A DNA stretch of 64,000 bases from Basidiobolus meristosporus CBS 931.73 (GCA_002104905.1 MCFE01000100.1:1-64000), one strand, 5' to 3'; counted from the stretch's first letter, positions 1-12,070 are shown. Notes: generated by a model not told the origin, from the letters alone. Program-made: numbers and translations.

Positions 1-3000
1 GAAGAAAATGCTTTAATAAGCAATGATAACCAACAAAGGAGGTACCCAAGACCCTACAAAGGCAACAGCAACCTATCTTGCAACTACTGCAAAAGGAAAG
101 GACACACATCAGACCGGTGTCTCAAAAAGAAAGATAATCGGCAAAAGAAGCCTGAATATGGAAATGCTGCAACAACTGAAGATAGACTATTCATATCTGC
201 ACTAAATATGACCACAAACAAGGATTCTCAGACGTGATATATTGACTCTGGAGCTTCTCAACTCTTTACACACCAAAAAGAACTTTTTACCCAATATCAA
301 GAAATTCCAATTAAGAAGGTTTTCATGGGTGACAATAGAACACTTGATGCAGTGGGAGAAGGAACTATCCAAGTAAACCTTAGAAGCAGTGAAGGAAGCC
401 ATACACTGACCTCTAAAGAAGTACTCTATGTACCAGAAATAGCCAAGAACCTACTCTCTGTAAGCAAGGCCACAGCAGAAGGACTCAGTTTCAGTTTTGA
501 CAATTCTGGATGCAGGATCACTGATCAAAATGGTGCCCATATTGCTTTGGGCATCAGAGATCAGAATCTATACAAGTTGACTTATATTCCATCATATTTG
601 GAAGCCAATATAAGTAACTTAAATGAAGAAACACCAATGCTTTGGCACAGGAGATTTGGACACATCAATTTTGATTATTTGCGCAAAATGATCAAAGATC
701 AGCTAATTTCTGGAGTGAAAATTGATCCCCCAGCTAATTTGGAGCACTGTGAAGCCTGCATATATGGGAAACAAGCCAGACAACTGTTCAAGAGCTCTGG
801 GTTAATCAAAACTAAGAAAAAATTAGATCTAATTCACTCAGATCTGTGTGGACCTATGCAAAATTTATCCTTAGGCGGGATGAAGTATTTAATCACTTTT
901 ATTGATGATTATACAAGATACACATGGGTCTACTTCATAGAGAGAAAGGAAGAAGCTCTGTCTAAGTTCAGGGAGTTTAAAGCCATGGTGGAGAGTGAAA
1001 CTGGTGAAAAAACCAAGAAAATATGCTCTGACAATGGTGGAGAATATACCTCAAAACTCTTCATCCACTTCTGCAAAATTCATGGGATAAAGCAAGAGAC
1101 TACTGTACCATACTCCCCACAGCAAAATGGAGTAGCAGAACGAGCTAACAGATCACTAATTGATATGGCAAGATCTATGATCCATGATCAAAAATTATCC
1201 TATGATTTTTGGGCGGAATCAGTTGCCACTGCTGTATACCTTAAAAATAGGAGTTATAACAGAATACTTCATGATTCTACTCCATTTGACGCATGGTATG
1301 GATACAGACCAAGTGCAGAACATCTAAGAATATTTGGGTGTACAGCATATGCAAAAAAACTGGCCGGAAATCAGTCAAAATTTGAGCCAAAAAGTGTAAA
1401 ATGCATATTTTTGGGCTACTGCAATGAAAGTAAGGCATACAGACTCTACAATACCAAAGCAAAGAAGCTGATCAAGTCCAGGGATGTGTTGTTTGATGAA
1501 AATTCAAAATTTTCACAAAAAATGACATCAGATGATGACAAAAATTTGATATCAAGTCCACCAATTGTCAGGATTGAATCAGAGCAAAACAATGAAAATT
1601 TTTTCACTCCAGAGGACTCTACAACCGTGGTTCAGCCAGAATCAGTGCCCAGGAATATCCCAGAAGTGATCATTCCAGTATTAAATGCCCGGAGATCCAA
1701 TTGGACAAGAAATAGCCCAAATTACTATATCAATGAGGGTACAAACTTAGCCTATGCCTATTCAGTCCATGTTGATGTACCCTAGACTGTAAAAGAGGCC
1801 CTAAATAGCCCTCAGACAAAGTTTTGAAGATCTGCAATGACTGAGGAATATCAGGCCCTGATGGAAAATCAAACATGGGACTTAGTCAAATTACCAATCA
1901 ACCAAAAATCAATTGGATGCAGATGGGTCTTCAAGACAAAATACAAGGCTGATGGTACAATTGAAAGATACAAAGCAAGACTTGTAGCCAAAGGATACTC
2001 TCAAACAAAAGGACTTGACTATACTGAGACCTTTGCACCGGTAGCCAAGTTTAATTCCATCAGATTAATATTGGCTATTGCAGCCAAATATAAGTTTTTT
2101 ATTCATCAAATGGATGTAAAAACGGCATTTTTGAATGGAGAACTTTATGAGGATGTGTATATGGACCAGCCTGATGGGCTTGCTGACCAAGATAACCCCC
2201 ATTTGGTCTGCAAGCTTAAAAAGTCACTATATGGTCTCAAACAATCACCAAGAGCCTGGAGTTGCAAGATAGATTCTTATTTGGAATCTCTGAGTTTCAA
2301 AAGAAGTAATGCTGACTATAGTATATAATATAAGCCAGATAGAGCAAATCCAGCTCTATTAGCTCTATATGTGGATGATCTTATTATAGCTGCCAATAGT
2401 CTAGAAACATTGGAAGAGACTAAATCCAGCCTATCTAAGGAGTTCAAGATGTCCGATCTAGGAGAACTTAGTTACTACTTAGGGATTAAGTTCTCCATAG
2501 ACAGAAGTACCCAAACTATCACCCTAAGTCAATCCAAGTATATTCAAGATGTACTAAAGAAGTACCAAATGGAAGACTGTAAATCAGCAGCTACCCTAAT
2601 GGAGACAAACCTTAACTTGGTCAAAACTCAACCAAATCAAGAGCTTGGTGCCATCTGAAAGCCCTGACTTTCCTTATCAATCTATGATTGGCAGTCTGAT
2701 GTATATCATGCTTGGAACATGTCCAGATATCTCATATTCAGTGGGAGTTGTCAGCCAACATAATCAGAACTATGGATCTGATCATATTGCAGCAGTTAAG
2801 CGGATTTTTAGATACCTAATAGGAACTGCTGATATTTGCTTAAGATACACTTATAGGGACTCATAACTAGATATTGTGGGATACTCTGATGCAGATTGGG
2901 GATGAAATTTGGAAGACAGAAGATCCACCACAGGATACACCTTTCTTTACTGTAAAGGAGCAATTTCATGGAATTCAAGAAAGCAACCAACCGTAGCACT

Positions 3001-3705
3001 TTCTACCACAGAGGCAGAGTATATGGCAGCCTGTGAAGCTACAAAAGAAGCAATGTGGCTAAGAAAACTTTTTACAGATTTAGGCCTATGTCAAAAAATG
3101 CCTATTACTTTATTTCAAGATAATCAAGGATGTATACAATTAGGTAGAAATCCAACTTTTTATGCTAGAACCAAGCACATAGATATTAGACATCATTTCA
3201 TATGTGAAGCTATAGAGAATAGCTTAGTTAGCTTAGCTTACTGTCCTACATATGAAATGATTGCAGACATATTTACCAAACCATTAGCTAGAGACAAGTT
3301 TGAATATCTTAGGTCAAAATTAGGACTAGTCAGAATGAAAATTTAGCTGAATGGGAGTGTTGTAAAATTTGTATTTCTGCCTAAATATTCCCCTAACTTA
3401 GTCACTTAGATCATTACCTTCATATCATAGAGGATACTGACCAAAATCCTTGTTGGGATTTACTTAGAATATTTTCACCAAAATAACAGGTACCCAGAAC
3501 ATGAAAATTCTCAAAGTTGTCCAAACAGCCCCAAACTTTGCACACATGTTCTTGGGACCTTCCTTAGCCTACTCTATGTGTTTGTAATGCCAAGTCCAGG
3601 TAAAAGTATAAATACTACTTTTATATTCAATAAATCATTAAGTGAAAACCACATAATCTACTTGTCCTCCCAATCACTTCCAATATCTCCAAGACTCTTA
3701 CAACA
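1..3705 (+). mobile_element. Ty1/copia LTR retrotransposon, 3' part, inactivated
   Basis: This is the remnant of a Copia-order polyprotein in one basic reading frame. It starts inside gag with a CCHC zinc knuckle (79-120). A protease DSG motif follows at 244-252. The integrase has a GAG-pre-integrase HHCC region and DDE residues at D841, D1030 and E1138 (nucleotide positions of the codons). Reverse transcriptase with YVDD lies at 2368-2379, and RNase H ends at 3346. The order protease-integrase-RT-RNaseH is diagnostic of copia. The frame is broken by stops at 235 (TGA), 1783 (TAG), 1825 (TGA), 2326 (TAA), 2863 (TAA) and 2902 (TGA), and by a frameshift near 2640. The 5' LTR and most of gag lie outside the window. 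It cannot make a functional polyprotein from this sequence. Confidence 0.95.
3358..3705 (+). repeat. 3' LTR of the copia element (348 bp)
   Basis: The LTR begins directly after a purine tract (ATGGGAG) that acts as polypurine tract. It starts TGTTGTAA and ends TTACAACA, a perfect 8-bp terminal inverted repeat with the canonical TG...CA ends. A TATAAATA-like box lies near 3607 and an AATAAA-like signal near 3629, as expected for U3/R. The 5' LTR is outside the window, so LTR divergence and the target-site duplication cannot be checked here. Confidence 0.88.
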
Positions 3706-4419
3706 GTTTCTTTGTTTGTAGTTACATCACTACTAGCTCTATTTGATTTCTTTTCAGGTGCTCTACCACTGGAGGCTGACTTCCATGTAATACTGTTCTT
3801 AAAGAGCAAACCTCCTCTATGTTTACAGAGATTTGCATAACAATCTGGTACTCTTTGGCTCACATCTTGATATGTATTATCTTGGCTGATTGTTTTCTAT
3901 CTTCAGAATGTCAATATGAACCTTATTTATACTACTTTATTAAACTTTTAATCACTGAATAACGCCAAAGTCTACTTTGCTTCATATGAAACTGGCTAAC
4001 CCTGCTTATTATAGATATTTCTTTATTTTCTAGTCTACTCTGACTGATACTCCAACAATTTCAAATATTTGCTTTAATCTGAGCTATTATCACCGCTACT
4101 TTAAGCCAACTTTATTCTTAATATATTACTCCTCATTCAATTGTAAATTTTTCAATGTCAATTGCTGATTCATCTATCTGCAAACTATCTGATGTATCTA
4201 CAGTATGATAATTATTATATTAGCTATCCCTCTGCTACCCAGAAGTATAATAAATACTTTATCAACCACTCTGTTATATATAAATCACTCCAATCATAAT
4301 TGTTGAACATGGTTATGATTTTCTGAAGCAGTTAAGCACTGCACACTTGTTTTTTTTTCAACTCTTGTAACACCCAATCATTTGATTTAGCTGTCAAAGA
4401 GGCATAATCACCAAACTAA

Positions 4420-4690
4420 TTTGTTGGTTGATTCTGGAGTTACATATACAATGCAGATTAGATGTGCTCTCAATTTTCCATTTGTTCATGGTGCAAGATT
4501 TCTTGTACACTTGAATGCCACATGGTTGTTACTCTGCAACATGTGTTTTGTGTAGCTGGTATATCTATAAAAAATAATATGATATTCTCCAGGCTGTGTA
4601 TGAGGCGCAGGTTAAATGTGTTACAAGTATGTAATTCTACCAACTTATATTATCATGCTCTGGATATTAAAAATATTATAATTATTATAT
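4420..4690 (+). mobile_element. Decayed copia-like protease/pre-integrase fragment
   Basis: Reading across broken frames gives a patch with L-V-D-S-G-V-T-Y (retroviral-type protease D-S-G-A/V-T) near 4420. About 120 bp on comes V-T-L-Q-H-V-F-C-V-A-G-I-S, which resembles the copia consensus V-L-Y-V-P-G-x-x-x-N-L-L-S that follows the protease. It differs from the element at 1-3705 and would be an older, independent insertion. The reading is by eye and weak. Confidence 0.35.
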
Positions 4691-5465
4691 ATTATGCGGT
4701 CATTTTTCACTATAAAATCATAGGAAATATTTTTAAATTGGGCTACTGGGATTTAGCTTGATTCATCAATCCATGAGTAACATTAGTCACGCTCAATATA
4801 TGTTGCCCAAAAGTAATAATGACCACTACTTAACAGAATAACTATTGTTTTATTTATTATAACTTTTTATGATATTTTCAATAAATAAACATTGTTCTTC
4901 TTAATATATTTATTTTCAAATTTTCAAATATGAAATACTTTTATTAGTAGATATATTAAGAGGTTTACAAATTGCTTGTATTCTAAATATTTAAAAAAAA
5001 TAATATTGAAGAGTGCAAAAAAGGTAATTAGGCTATGAACATCAGAGAGTTCCTTATTTTTGTAATAAATTTTATCATGACATATATAACTTTATTAAGA
5101 AATATTTAACTTGCTATATAATGATACATGTCTTAAGTAAGTTATAACATATATAAATATGCATTAGCAAAGAGCTAGACTTTAGCAATGATATATAGTA
5201 TGTCTATATATTTGGTCTAAAATTTATAGGATAATTGATTTTCAATTTTCTTATTTCAATATTGATAAAGGGCTAAAAGGATAACAATCAAGGGTGAGAT
5301 AGTAAGAATACTCAGTGAGCAAAGAATAAGTTTCAATATTTATGGTGATTTGAATGAAAAATGAAAAATGAAAAAAAAGTGTTTAGGGTTAGGAAGGGTT
5401 AGGATAAAATTAAACTAAGGAAAACAGAGGAAATTGAAAGGAATCTTAATACAGAAAGAGCAGTA

Positions 5466-5540
5466 TGGGGGATTGCATCCCCCAAACCCCCTGCTTATTT
5501 TGTTATCTGGGAGACTGCGTCCCCCAGACCCCCTGCTTTC
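5466..5540. repeat. G-rich hairpin tandem repeat (two units)
   Basis: There are two imperfect direct units of about 45 bp. Each holds a G-run, a TGC loop, a C-run of five, then a further CCCCC tract followed by TGCTT. The first unit contains a perfect stem GGGGGAT / ATCCCCC around a 3-nt loop. The G/C runs contrast sharply with the AT-rich surroundings. Confidence 0.6.
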
Positions 5541-6487
5541 TTACCCTTTGTAGCCCTTACCACAACTCCTATACCCTAAATCATAAAATATGGATAACCA
5601 GGATCAATACTCACTATTGGTCAAGTAATATCCTCCTATTTGAATGTTGAAGGCCTTGGTCTCAACGGACAATCTATGTTATGATTGATGTCGACGCTTG
5701 GTAACCATGGATTTTCCTAATCCTAACAATCATATTGAATCAGTGCGCAATTGCATTAACTCCCTACTCCGAGTTTTGATTAGTGTAACAGCTGTGTTGT
5801 TGAGCAAGGAAAATTTCTGAGGCTACACCTTCCCGTCACTAATTAATCTCTTATAATGTCATAAATATACATCGTTATGTATTGAAATCTGAAGCTCTTC
5901 AGGAAAAATTCCTTATAAGCGGCAAGTTCACCAGATGTAAGGACACAACAAGAAGGGCCTCAACGCCCATTTCCTCCTACGTATTCCCCAAATACCGTCA
6001 CGTAACAATAATGAATATGATGGTTTAGAGTAGGTGGGGATCTTGTGACTTTCGCCTTGATAAAAATCGTTAGTTGATTTACATTATTTTGCTGAGAATA
6101 ATAATGGAACGGTATCCACAACCCTAGTTATCACATGACTAATAGACTGCAAAAGCTTGTGCTGTGTTACCATCGCTCTTCACTTTTCAAGGGAAGATTT
6201 CTCGGAATAGCTTTAACAGGATACAACTGCTGGTGGACACAACTGAAAGAGTTGCCAAGTTGGGCCATAAGTATGTTTGCCACTGCAGCTCCAAGTTAAA
6301 CGCTATCATATCCGACAATGCGCTTACCAAGCAAGCTTAAACCTACGTTCATTGGATAATGTTATAGGTGAGTTCTGGAAGGTCCTAGGATGATGTGTGG
6401 AGTAAGATATCACCCAGTATCAACTTCAATATGATACAACCACTAATCATTCATGCTTGGTTTATTGTTGGTGTAAATGCGACAAGC

Positions 6488-7372
6488 TTATAGAAAATGG
6501 GACTTGTTCTGTTGCAACCACTCTTCAAATGACTCAGGCTTTCTCCCCAATAGAATCGATAGGCCTGGAGTAAACCCAGGCTCATCAGTAAAGGAAGCAA
6601 CACAGTATGCTATATTGTGAGGCATCCCTATGCTGATGAACATATTGTATGTGGTCTCAGGGTCCACCTGAGTGTGGGTAATGGGCTTGCCAAGAACCTT
6701 GGTGAAGATTTTTGCGCGCTCATCCTGGGTGAGAACCTCGCTGGCCAGCTCATAGACTGCATCAAAATGCTTCTCAATTGGATCTTGCAAAACAATCGAT
6801 GCTAGATCGGCGATATCTCTGATGGAAATCCAGGACCTCCTTGAGCTACCCGGCATCGGGCTAGAAAACATACTCTTACTTTGGATACTAGGCTTTTCTT
6901 GCCAAAGATGGTTGGTGAAAAATGAAGTTGGACGTAGCGCTACGTACGAGCGTCGATTTGGGATAGCGAGGATGGCTTCTTCGGCTCGGCGGTGCACATC
7001 GCCAATAAAATTTGAACGCCAGGGCGAGCGAATTGTCATCGACGAGAGGTGCACTATTTGTGACACACCCGCCTCATAGGCCAGCTTCGCAAAAGCCGTG
7101 GCAAGGCGTTGCATATTTTGAAGATCCGACAGAAGAAGGAATAATCTGGCATGCCCTTGAATGGTTTTTGAGTAGGGCTCCAAGTTATCATAATCCCCTT
7201 GAACTACAGTCAATGACTTTGAATCTCCAAACAGCTCCTTTACCTTCTCAGCATTACGAGCAAACACTGTTGTCTTGATATCCTTGGACAAAAGGGTCTT
7301 TACCACCTGTTGGCCAATGTTGCCGGTAGCTCCAATTACTAAGAAATCCAAGTTAAGAAATCTAGTATACAT
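6488..7372 (-). CDS. NmrA-like NAD(P)-binding oxidoreductase
   Basis: This single-exon gene of 294 aa belongs to the atypical/extended SDR family (NmrA/NAD(P)H azoreductase type). The N-terminus carries a Rossmann dinucleotide-binding motif G-A-T-G-N-I-G-Q in the first 20 residues. It continues with V-V-Q-G-D-Y-D-N at the end of a typical beta strand and H-L-S-S-M after beta-5. There is no YxxxK pair, as is normal for NmrA-like sensors. Members bind NADP(H) and act as redox sensors or reductases; the substrate cannot be told from sequence. I chose the ATG at 7372 because the frame upstream has only a TTG. A minus-strand TATAAAA box lies about 70 bp upstream. Confidence 0.8.
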   Translation of the reverse strand: MYTRFLNLDFLVIGATGNIGQQVVKTLLSKDIKTTVFARNAEKVKELFGDSKSLTVVQGDYDNLEPYSKTIQGHARLFLLLSDLQNMQRLATAFAKLAYEAGVSQIVHLSSMTIRSPWRSNFIGDVHRRAEEAILAIPNRRSYVALRPTSFFTNHLWQEKPSIQSKSMFSSPMPGSSRRSWISIRDIADLASIVLQDPIEKHFDAVYELASEVLTQDERAKIFTKVLGKPITHTQVDPETTYNMFISIGMPHNIAYCVASFTDEPGFTPGLSILLGRKPESFEEWLQQNKSHFL

Positions 7373-7442
7373 GGCCAAACCCTTTTAACTTACCATATAT
7401 TCTTTCCATTATTGTCTGAGATACTTGACAGTCTGGTGCCTC

Positions 7443-7450
7443 TTTTATAA
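7443..7450 (-). promoter_or_regulatory. TATA box of the NmrA-like gene
   Basis: The minus strand reads TTATAAAA about 70 bp upstream of the ATG at 7372, a usual distance for a fungal core promoter. Confidence 0.5.
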
Positions 7451-8448
7451 CTAGCGGTACATGTCCGGGTAATCGGGCTACGTAATTGTCCATTTACTCG
7501 CTAAATTTACTAATATGGAGGAAATTCCTCACTAAGTTCTTAGGCCATCCAGTCCATATGATTAGTGATCAGAGGCGTTCAATGAAGTCAGGCAATGCTG
7601 AGAACTACGCATCACAATGCTTGAGGAAATCAGATTAGACGAAACGTTCATGATCTGGCGCATTATAGGATCGAGATACCAGTATAGCTCCTTCAGCCAA
7701 CCAGGTTTTGATGCGCAGGTTGTGATGCGAATCAACCATTACAACCGCAGTATTTAGCTTTGGAATGACCCCTCACGTGCATGCGGGCCAGTCATATCGT
7801 TCCATCATGAATAGTAATCTAATGCGTAGATAGAATCTCATAAACACTATTCCCTTAGAATGACTGTGTAGATCAGACTAATGCCACATCATGCTAGGAA
7901 TATAGATCAGCCAGTATATTTTATGTGCATGAATCGACTGGACTATACTTAGCTCATGTAACTTAAAAGCACCACAGATATACATATATATTAGCATATC
8001 CTACACGCAAGGTTGACATGTGTTTTTCGCGGTATATATACAATCTAACGTTACAATACAGCTTTCTAAAGTAAATTTCAGACATCAACATCACACGTAC
8101 ACGTGTAAGTTACGTTATCATCAGGTTTAGCTATGAAAGGGTGCTAAAAAGGGTGCTGTATCCTAAGGATGGTTTGGCTCCAGGAACCACATGGGCAAAT
8201 CAATCGGCAATTGAAAATGGAACTTGACTAATATGGTTAGCAACGAGAATCACGATCGCGCTCACTTTACCGGGAAAAGAGGATTTCGACTTCATTAGCA
8301 TCAACAATTTTGTGATTTACAGCAACCTTTCCTAATCTTCACTCTCACGACGACCATTGATAATTATGGTAATGAGATAAGAATTCAGCCCCGACCATTT
8401 TGGAAGTAGATAACTAGTAGTGTTTGTTGGCTAAAAACAAAGGTTCTG
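7451..8448. other. Intergenic region between divergent genes
   Basis: This 1-kb spacer separates the minus-strand NmrA-like gene from the plus-strand thaumatin-like gene and must hold both upstream control regions. I see no further ORF, RNA gene or repeat in it. Confidence 0.5.
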
Positions 8449-8456
8449 TATAAATA
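8449..8456 (+). promoter_or_regulatory. TATA box of the thaumatin-like gene
   Basis: TATAAATA lies 45 bp upstream of the ATG at 8501 and fits a core promoter with a very short 5' UTR. Confidence 0.6.
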
Positions 8457-8500
8457 CGCGATTTGCTTTGGCTTTGTTAACTCCATCTGCCTTGAAGACG

Positions 8501-9268
8501 ATGTCCACATTCAAAGTATTCACCTCCATCCTCGCTCTTCTTGCCGCTGCCAATGCTGCTCCGGTTGAAGAAAGCTTGACACACACCCTCGTCTTCAAAA
8601 ACCAATGTTCACAGAACGTTTGGTTAGCTTCGTCCACTACTTGGGACAATTCGCCCCTTCCTCCCAATGGAGGCCTCTTAACTCCTGGTGAGACATTCAC
8701 CATGGTAGTTGTAGATCATTGGCAAGGTCGCTTCTGGGGCCGAACTGAGTGCGATTTTGAACATAAAAACATGACCACGAATACTGCCTGCGTTACCGGT
8801 GACTGTGGCTCGGGTGAACAATATTGTGGATATATTTCTGGAAGACCACCGGCTTCGTTGGCTGAATTCACCTTTAACGGCTGGGCTGACCTTGACTTCT
8901 ATGACGTTTCCCTCGTGGACGGATACAATCTGCCGATATCCATTCAGCCCCACTCGAAGGTTAATAACTGGGGCAACCCATACTCCTGCGGCAGTCCCAC
9001 CGTTGAAAAAAACATCAACCTTATCTGCCCTGGCCCACTTCAGATTCGTGATCATGATGGCAATGTGGTTGGTTGCAAATCGGCTTGCAGCGCCTTTGGA
9101 CTGCCTCAATACTGCTGCACTGGCGCTTATGACACCGCCAAAACCTGCCATCCCTCGTACTATTCCAAACTGTTCAAGGCTGCCTGCCCCTTCTGCTACA
9201 GCTACGCTTACGACGATGCTACTTCGATCTTCACTTGCCGTGGAGATTACACTATCCAATTTTGCTAA
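8501..9268 (+). CDS. Secreted thaumatin-like protein
   Basis: An intronless gene of 255 aa. Residues 1-19 form a signal peptide (hydrophobic core, A-N-A before the cleavage site). The mature part has exactly 16 cysteines, the number that makes the eight disulfides of large thaumatin-like proteins. Family landmarks include F-Y-D-V-S-L-V-D-G-Y-N-L-P and the cysteine-dense Q-Y-C-C-T-G-A-Y segment near the C-terminus. Thaumatin-like proteins bind or cut beta-1,3-glucans and occur in fungi as wall-remodelling or antifungal proteins; which applies here is unknown. The start at 8501 fits the signal peptide; an in-frame TTG upstream is not a credible eukaryotic start. Confidence 0.93.
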   Translation: MSTFKVFTSILALLAAANAAPVEESLTHTLVFKNQCSQNVWLASSTTWDNSPLPPNGGLLTPGETFTMVVVDHWQGRFWGRTECDFEHKNMTTNTACVTGDCGSGEQYCGYISGRPPASLAEFTFNGWADLDFYDVSLVDGYNLPISIQPHSKVNNWGNPYSCGSPTVEKNINLICPGPLQIRDHDGNVVGCKSACSAFGLPQYCCTGAYDTAKTCHPSYYSKLFKAACPFCYSYAYDDATSIFTCRGDYTIQFC

Positions 9269-9433
9269 TATTTACCTTAATTCGCTAATCTAATCCAAGT
9301 AACTTGTGTGTATTATAATAAACCTAATAATAACATTTTATACCCATTTATGCGCTGATAATGATTTGAACGTTTATTATATAACATATGAGGGGGTAAG
9401 ACTAATTTGTGCAAGAGGCCAAGTAGTGTTGGT

Positions 9434-11077
9434 CTATTCTTCCTTTTTTACAGAATCTTCGTACACAACCTCGGTAGGATTAGCTTTCATCGATTCAACC
9501 TCCATACCACCTGACAAGACACCAACTCTCATACGAGAGAGCTGGTTTCTTGCAGCGTTGGAGTGATTGTACACACCGCCGTTGAAGGCGGCAGTCATAT
9601 CTCTGCCAATACCATACTTGATGTAAGACTCACCGCCTGGATGTTCACTCATGAATTCGGCCACATCGTAGAGGATGCCTTCAACGAGGATCCATTTCTG
9701 GCCCTTGTTGGTAATTGCATCTTGGTCTATATCAATGGTAATCAGCCAGGGCTAAGCTACAGGAAGGAGTCGTTGCTACTTACATTCATCCCAGGACACA
9801 ACGGCCAACTCCTTTAAAGGTTTGCCCCATTTGACATCTCTCTTCATCTGATCGAGCTTCTTTTGGGTCATGTGGATCTTGCCCTTCTTGATTTCATTTT
9901 CTGGGCACTCCTTCAGGTCGTAGGCCAATCCAACGGCGGCCAAACCGCGGATGAGCCACTTGGTAGGATCATATTGGTAGAACTTGAGAGCGTTGCGGTA
10001 ATCTGATTAGCAGTTGCGGTTAGAGTCAGCAACACTGGTTCTCCTGTCAAACCCATGCTTACCTTGAGGGAACTCGTGGTGGAAATTGTGATAGCCTTCT
10101 CCCATGGTGACCAAGGCAGTGATGACGTTGTCTCTTGGAGTATGGGCGTCGTCAAAGGAAGCACTTCCTATATGGGGAATCACAAGTTAGCGATAAAGCT
10201 CAGAGATTAACGGGGCTCCCAGTACGTACCGAGCCAATGAGCAAGTGAGTTGATGCAGAAGGTGGCATGATGGCAGAGAACCATACGAACAACACCAGCG
10301 TAGAAGTATCCACCCTACATGATGTCAATGTTGAGTTTCACGCGACACGGACATAAAACTCTCGCTCTACATACCCTCCAATCTCCCCATCCGAGGCCAG
10401 CTACGACCCAAGGGAAAACAATTCCCATGCCAACAGCAAACCAGGGGTAGTGAACATGCTGGAACTGAACAATCTTGTTGGCCTTCAAGTCGGCGATGTC
10501 GGCACGGCCGATGCGGCTGTTGGATCTCTTGAAGATCATCCAACCCAAATGGGCGTACCAGAAGCCACGGTGGGAGTTGTAAGGGTCCTTGTCAGTGTCA
10601 GTGTAGCGGTGATGGGCACGATGACCACGAGCCCACCAGTTGATGGATCCTTGGACAGCGCCACCACCGGTGAAGGCAATGATCCATTGCAACAATGGGG
10701 AAGCACTAAAGGCTCTGTGAGAGAAGTAACGGTGATAACCTAGATCAACAAGTTAGCACCGCGCGGGCCGTACTCATCTCAGAATAGAACTTACCAGCAG
10801 TGATGCTAATTCCGGTGATGAAGTAATAAATAATCGTCCAAATCAAGGTTTTTCTGACCAGTTCGGTGGTTAGAATTCCATAGATGGCCACCAAAGGACT
10901 GATGACAAGAATGGGGGCATTCACCCAGTCAACATGCTTGTACCAGTTCTGTAGGGTAGGCTGCTCATCAAAGAGGGGGGGTAGCTGCAACTCTTCCTTT
11001 GTGGGAGGATTCTTGGGTTTCTCAGAGTTGGTGAGATACTGAGGCTCAGTGAGAGTCACAGTGGAGTTTAGCGACAT
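9434..11077 (-). CDS. OLE1: Acyl-CoA delta-9 desaturase with C-terminal cytochrome b5
   Basis: Six exons (10795-11077, 10375-10739, 10230-10314, 10063-10167, 9784-10002, 9434-9726) close in phase to 449 aa. The protein introduces the first double bond into stearoyl/palmitoyl-CoA at the ER membrane. It carries the three histidine boxes of membrane desaturases: H-R-Y-F-S-H, H-R-A-H-H and H-N-F-H-H. Paired hydrophobic segments precede the first box. The C-terminal 100 residues are a cytochrome b5 domain with the haem motif H-P-G-G. This fusion is the fungal Ole1 arrangement and supplies electrons in cis. The N-terminus is shorter than in S. cerevisiae Ole1 (510 aa). A minus-strand TATATAAG near 11205 may be its core promoter. 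Confidence 0.95.
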
Positions 11078-12070
11078 GGTTGTGACAAAAAGAAGGGCTG
11101 TCTGCTCAGATTGTTCGCAAAAGAGAGAATAACGATTCTTTCGTTAACAACAATGCAAAAGAAGAGTAAGGCAACGCAATGAGTTGAAAGCCACAACCTT
11201 GCTTATATAGGTCAAACTCGGAACGCTTCCGAAGAAGAGGGTTCAGATAGTATCCGTGAACCCAATTGGATAGATATTGCCGTTCCTGCGGCTAATTACA
11301 TTTTCACTGAAGAGATTAGCTTTACTGCTTCCCCCAACATTTACAATCTTGTGTCCTTCCACCATCATCAATTTGACACGTTGATGTTACACAGAATGAT
11401 GAACAGATGGAAAGAATGGTGGAACCTACCCGTGACTAAACGTGAGCGTTTTATTCGACGCAGATTGGCCAGATAGCTCAACTTAGCCTATTCAAGTACA
11501 TGGACCTTCCAATTATGGATGGAGACCACCCACTATTTATCAGCTCCAAGCAATCCAATTCTGCTATGTAGATGATTCTCCTTAGCTCCAGCAACCTGCA
11601 CAAAATTATCGGAGTGGGGGTAGATTGGGTGTTTTCGGATGAGGCGATAGCGGCTGTTTGGCAGGAGAGCTGGGGTATGACACTATGTGGGAAGTTTGAC
11701 AATTCCCCGGAATCTAGACCCAACTCTAACAAATATTTAGCTCTGCCATCTCTAGGGTTAGGGTTGGCGCTTCGTCGCTAACATGATAATCTCGATGGCT
11801 TAGTGCATGCGACCATTTCCTATAGTTTATGAATCAGGCAGATTGGGACAAAGCTCTTCTTTTTCCGCAATTTACCCTTCTCTCTAGTAGTGGGTGAGAA
11901 TAGTACGTAGGAGTTACACGGATGGGGCAATCCTTATTGTTATTTATCGCTCAGCCACCTCTTTATTTTAGCACCACAATAACTGCTATCCATTATTTAC
12001 ATCAAGATGGGTTGCGAGTGTGATTAGCTAGGATAGCATAACCCGATATGAATATGTAACATGACAACCC
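11078..12070. other. Intergenic region upstream of OLE1
   Basis: About 1 kb between the 5' end of OLE1 and the 3' end of SPT3. It should contain the OLE1 promoter. Short ORFs on both strands (for example around 11478-11780) have no homology I recognise and no splice context, so I leave them uncalled. Confidence 0.5.

Larger units (their letters stand above)
3706..6487. other. AT-rich intergenic/repeat debris
   Basis: No intact gene is visible in these 2.8 kb. Stretches around 4600-5300 are extremely AT-rich with many stops in all frames. Two pieces stand out: a decayed copia-like patch near 4420-4690 and a G-rich hairpin repeat at 5466-5540, both listed separately. The rest, including 5640-6487, holds nothing I can identify. 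Confidence 0.6.

Noticed and set aside
6617-7278. Plus-strand ORFs across the NmrA-like gene
   Set aside because: Shadows of the minus-strand coding sequence without independent support.
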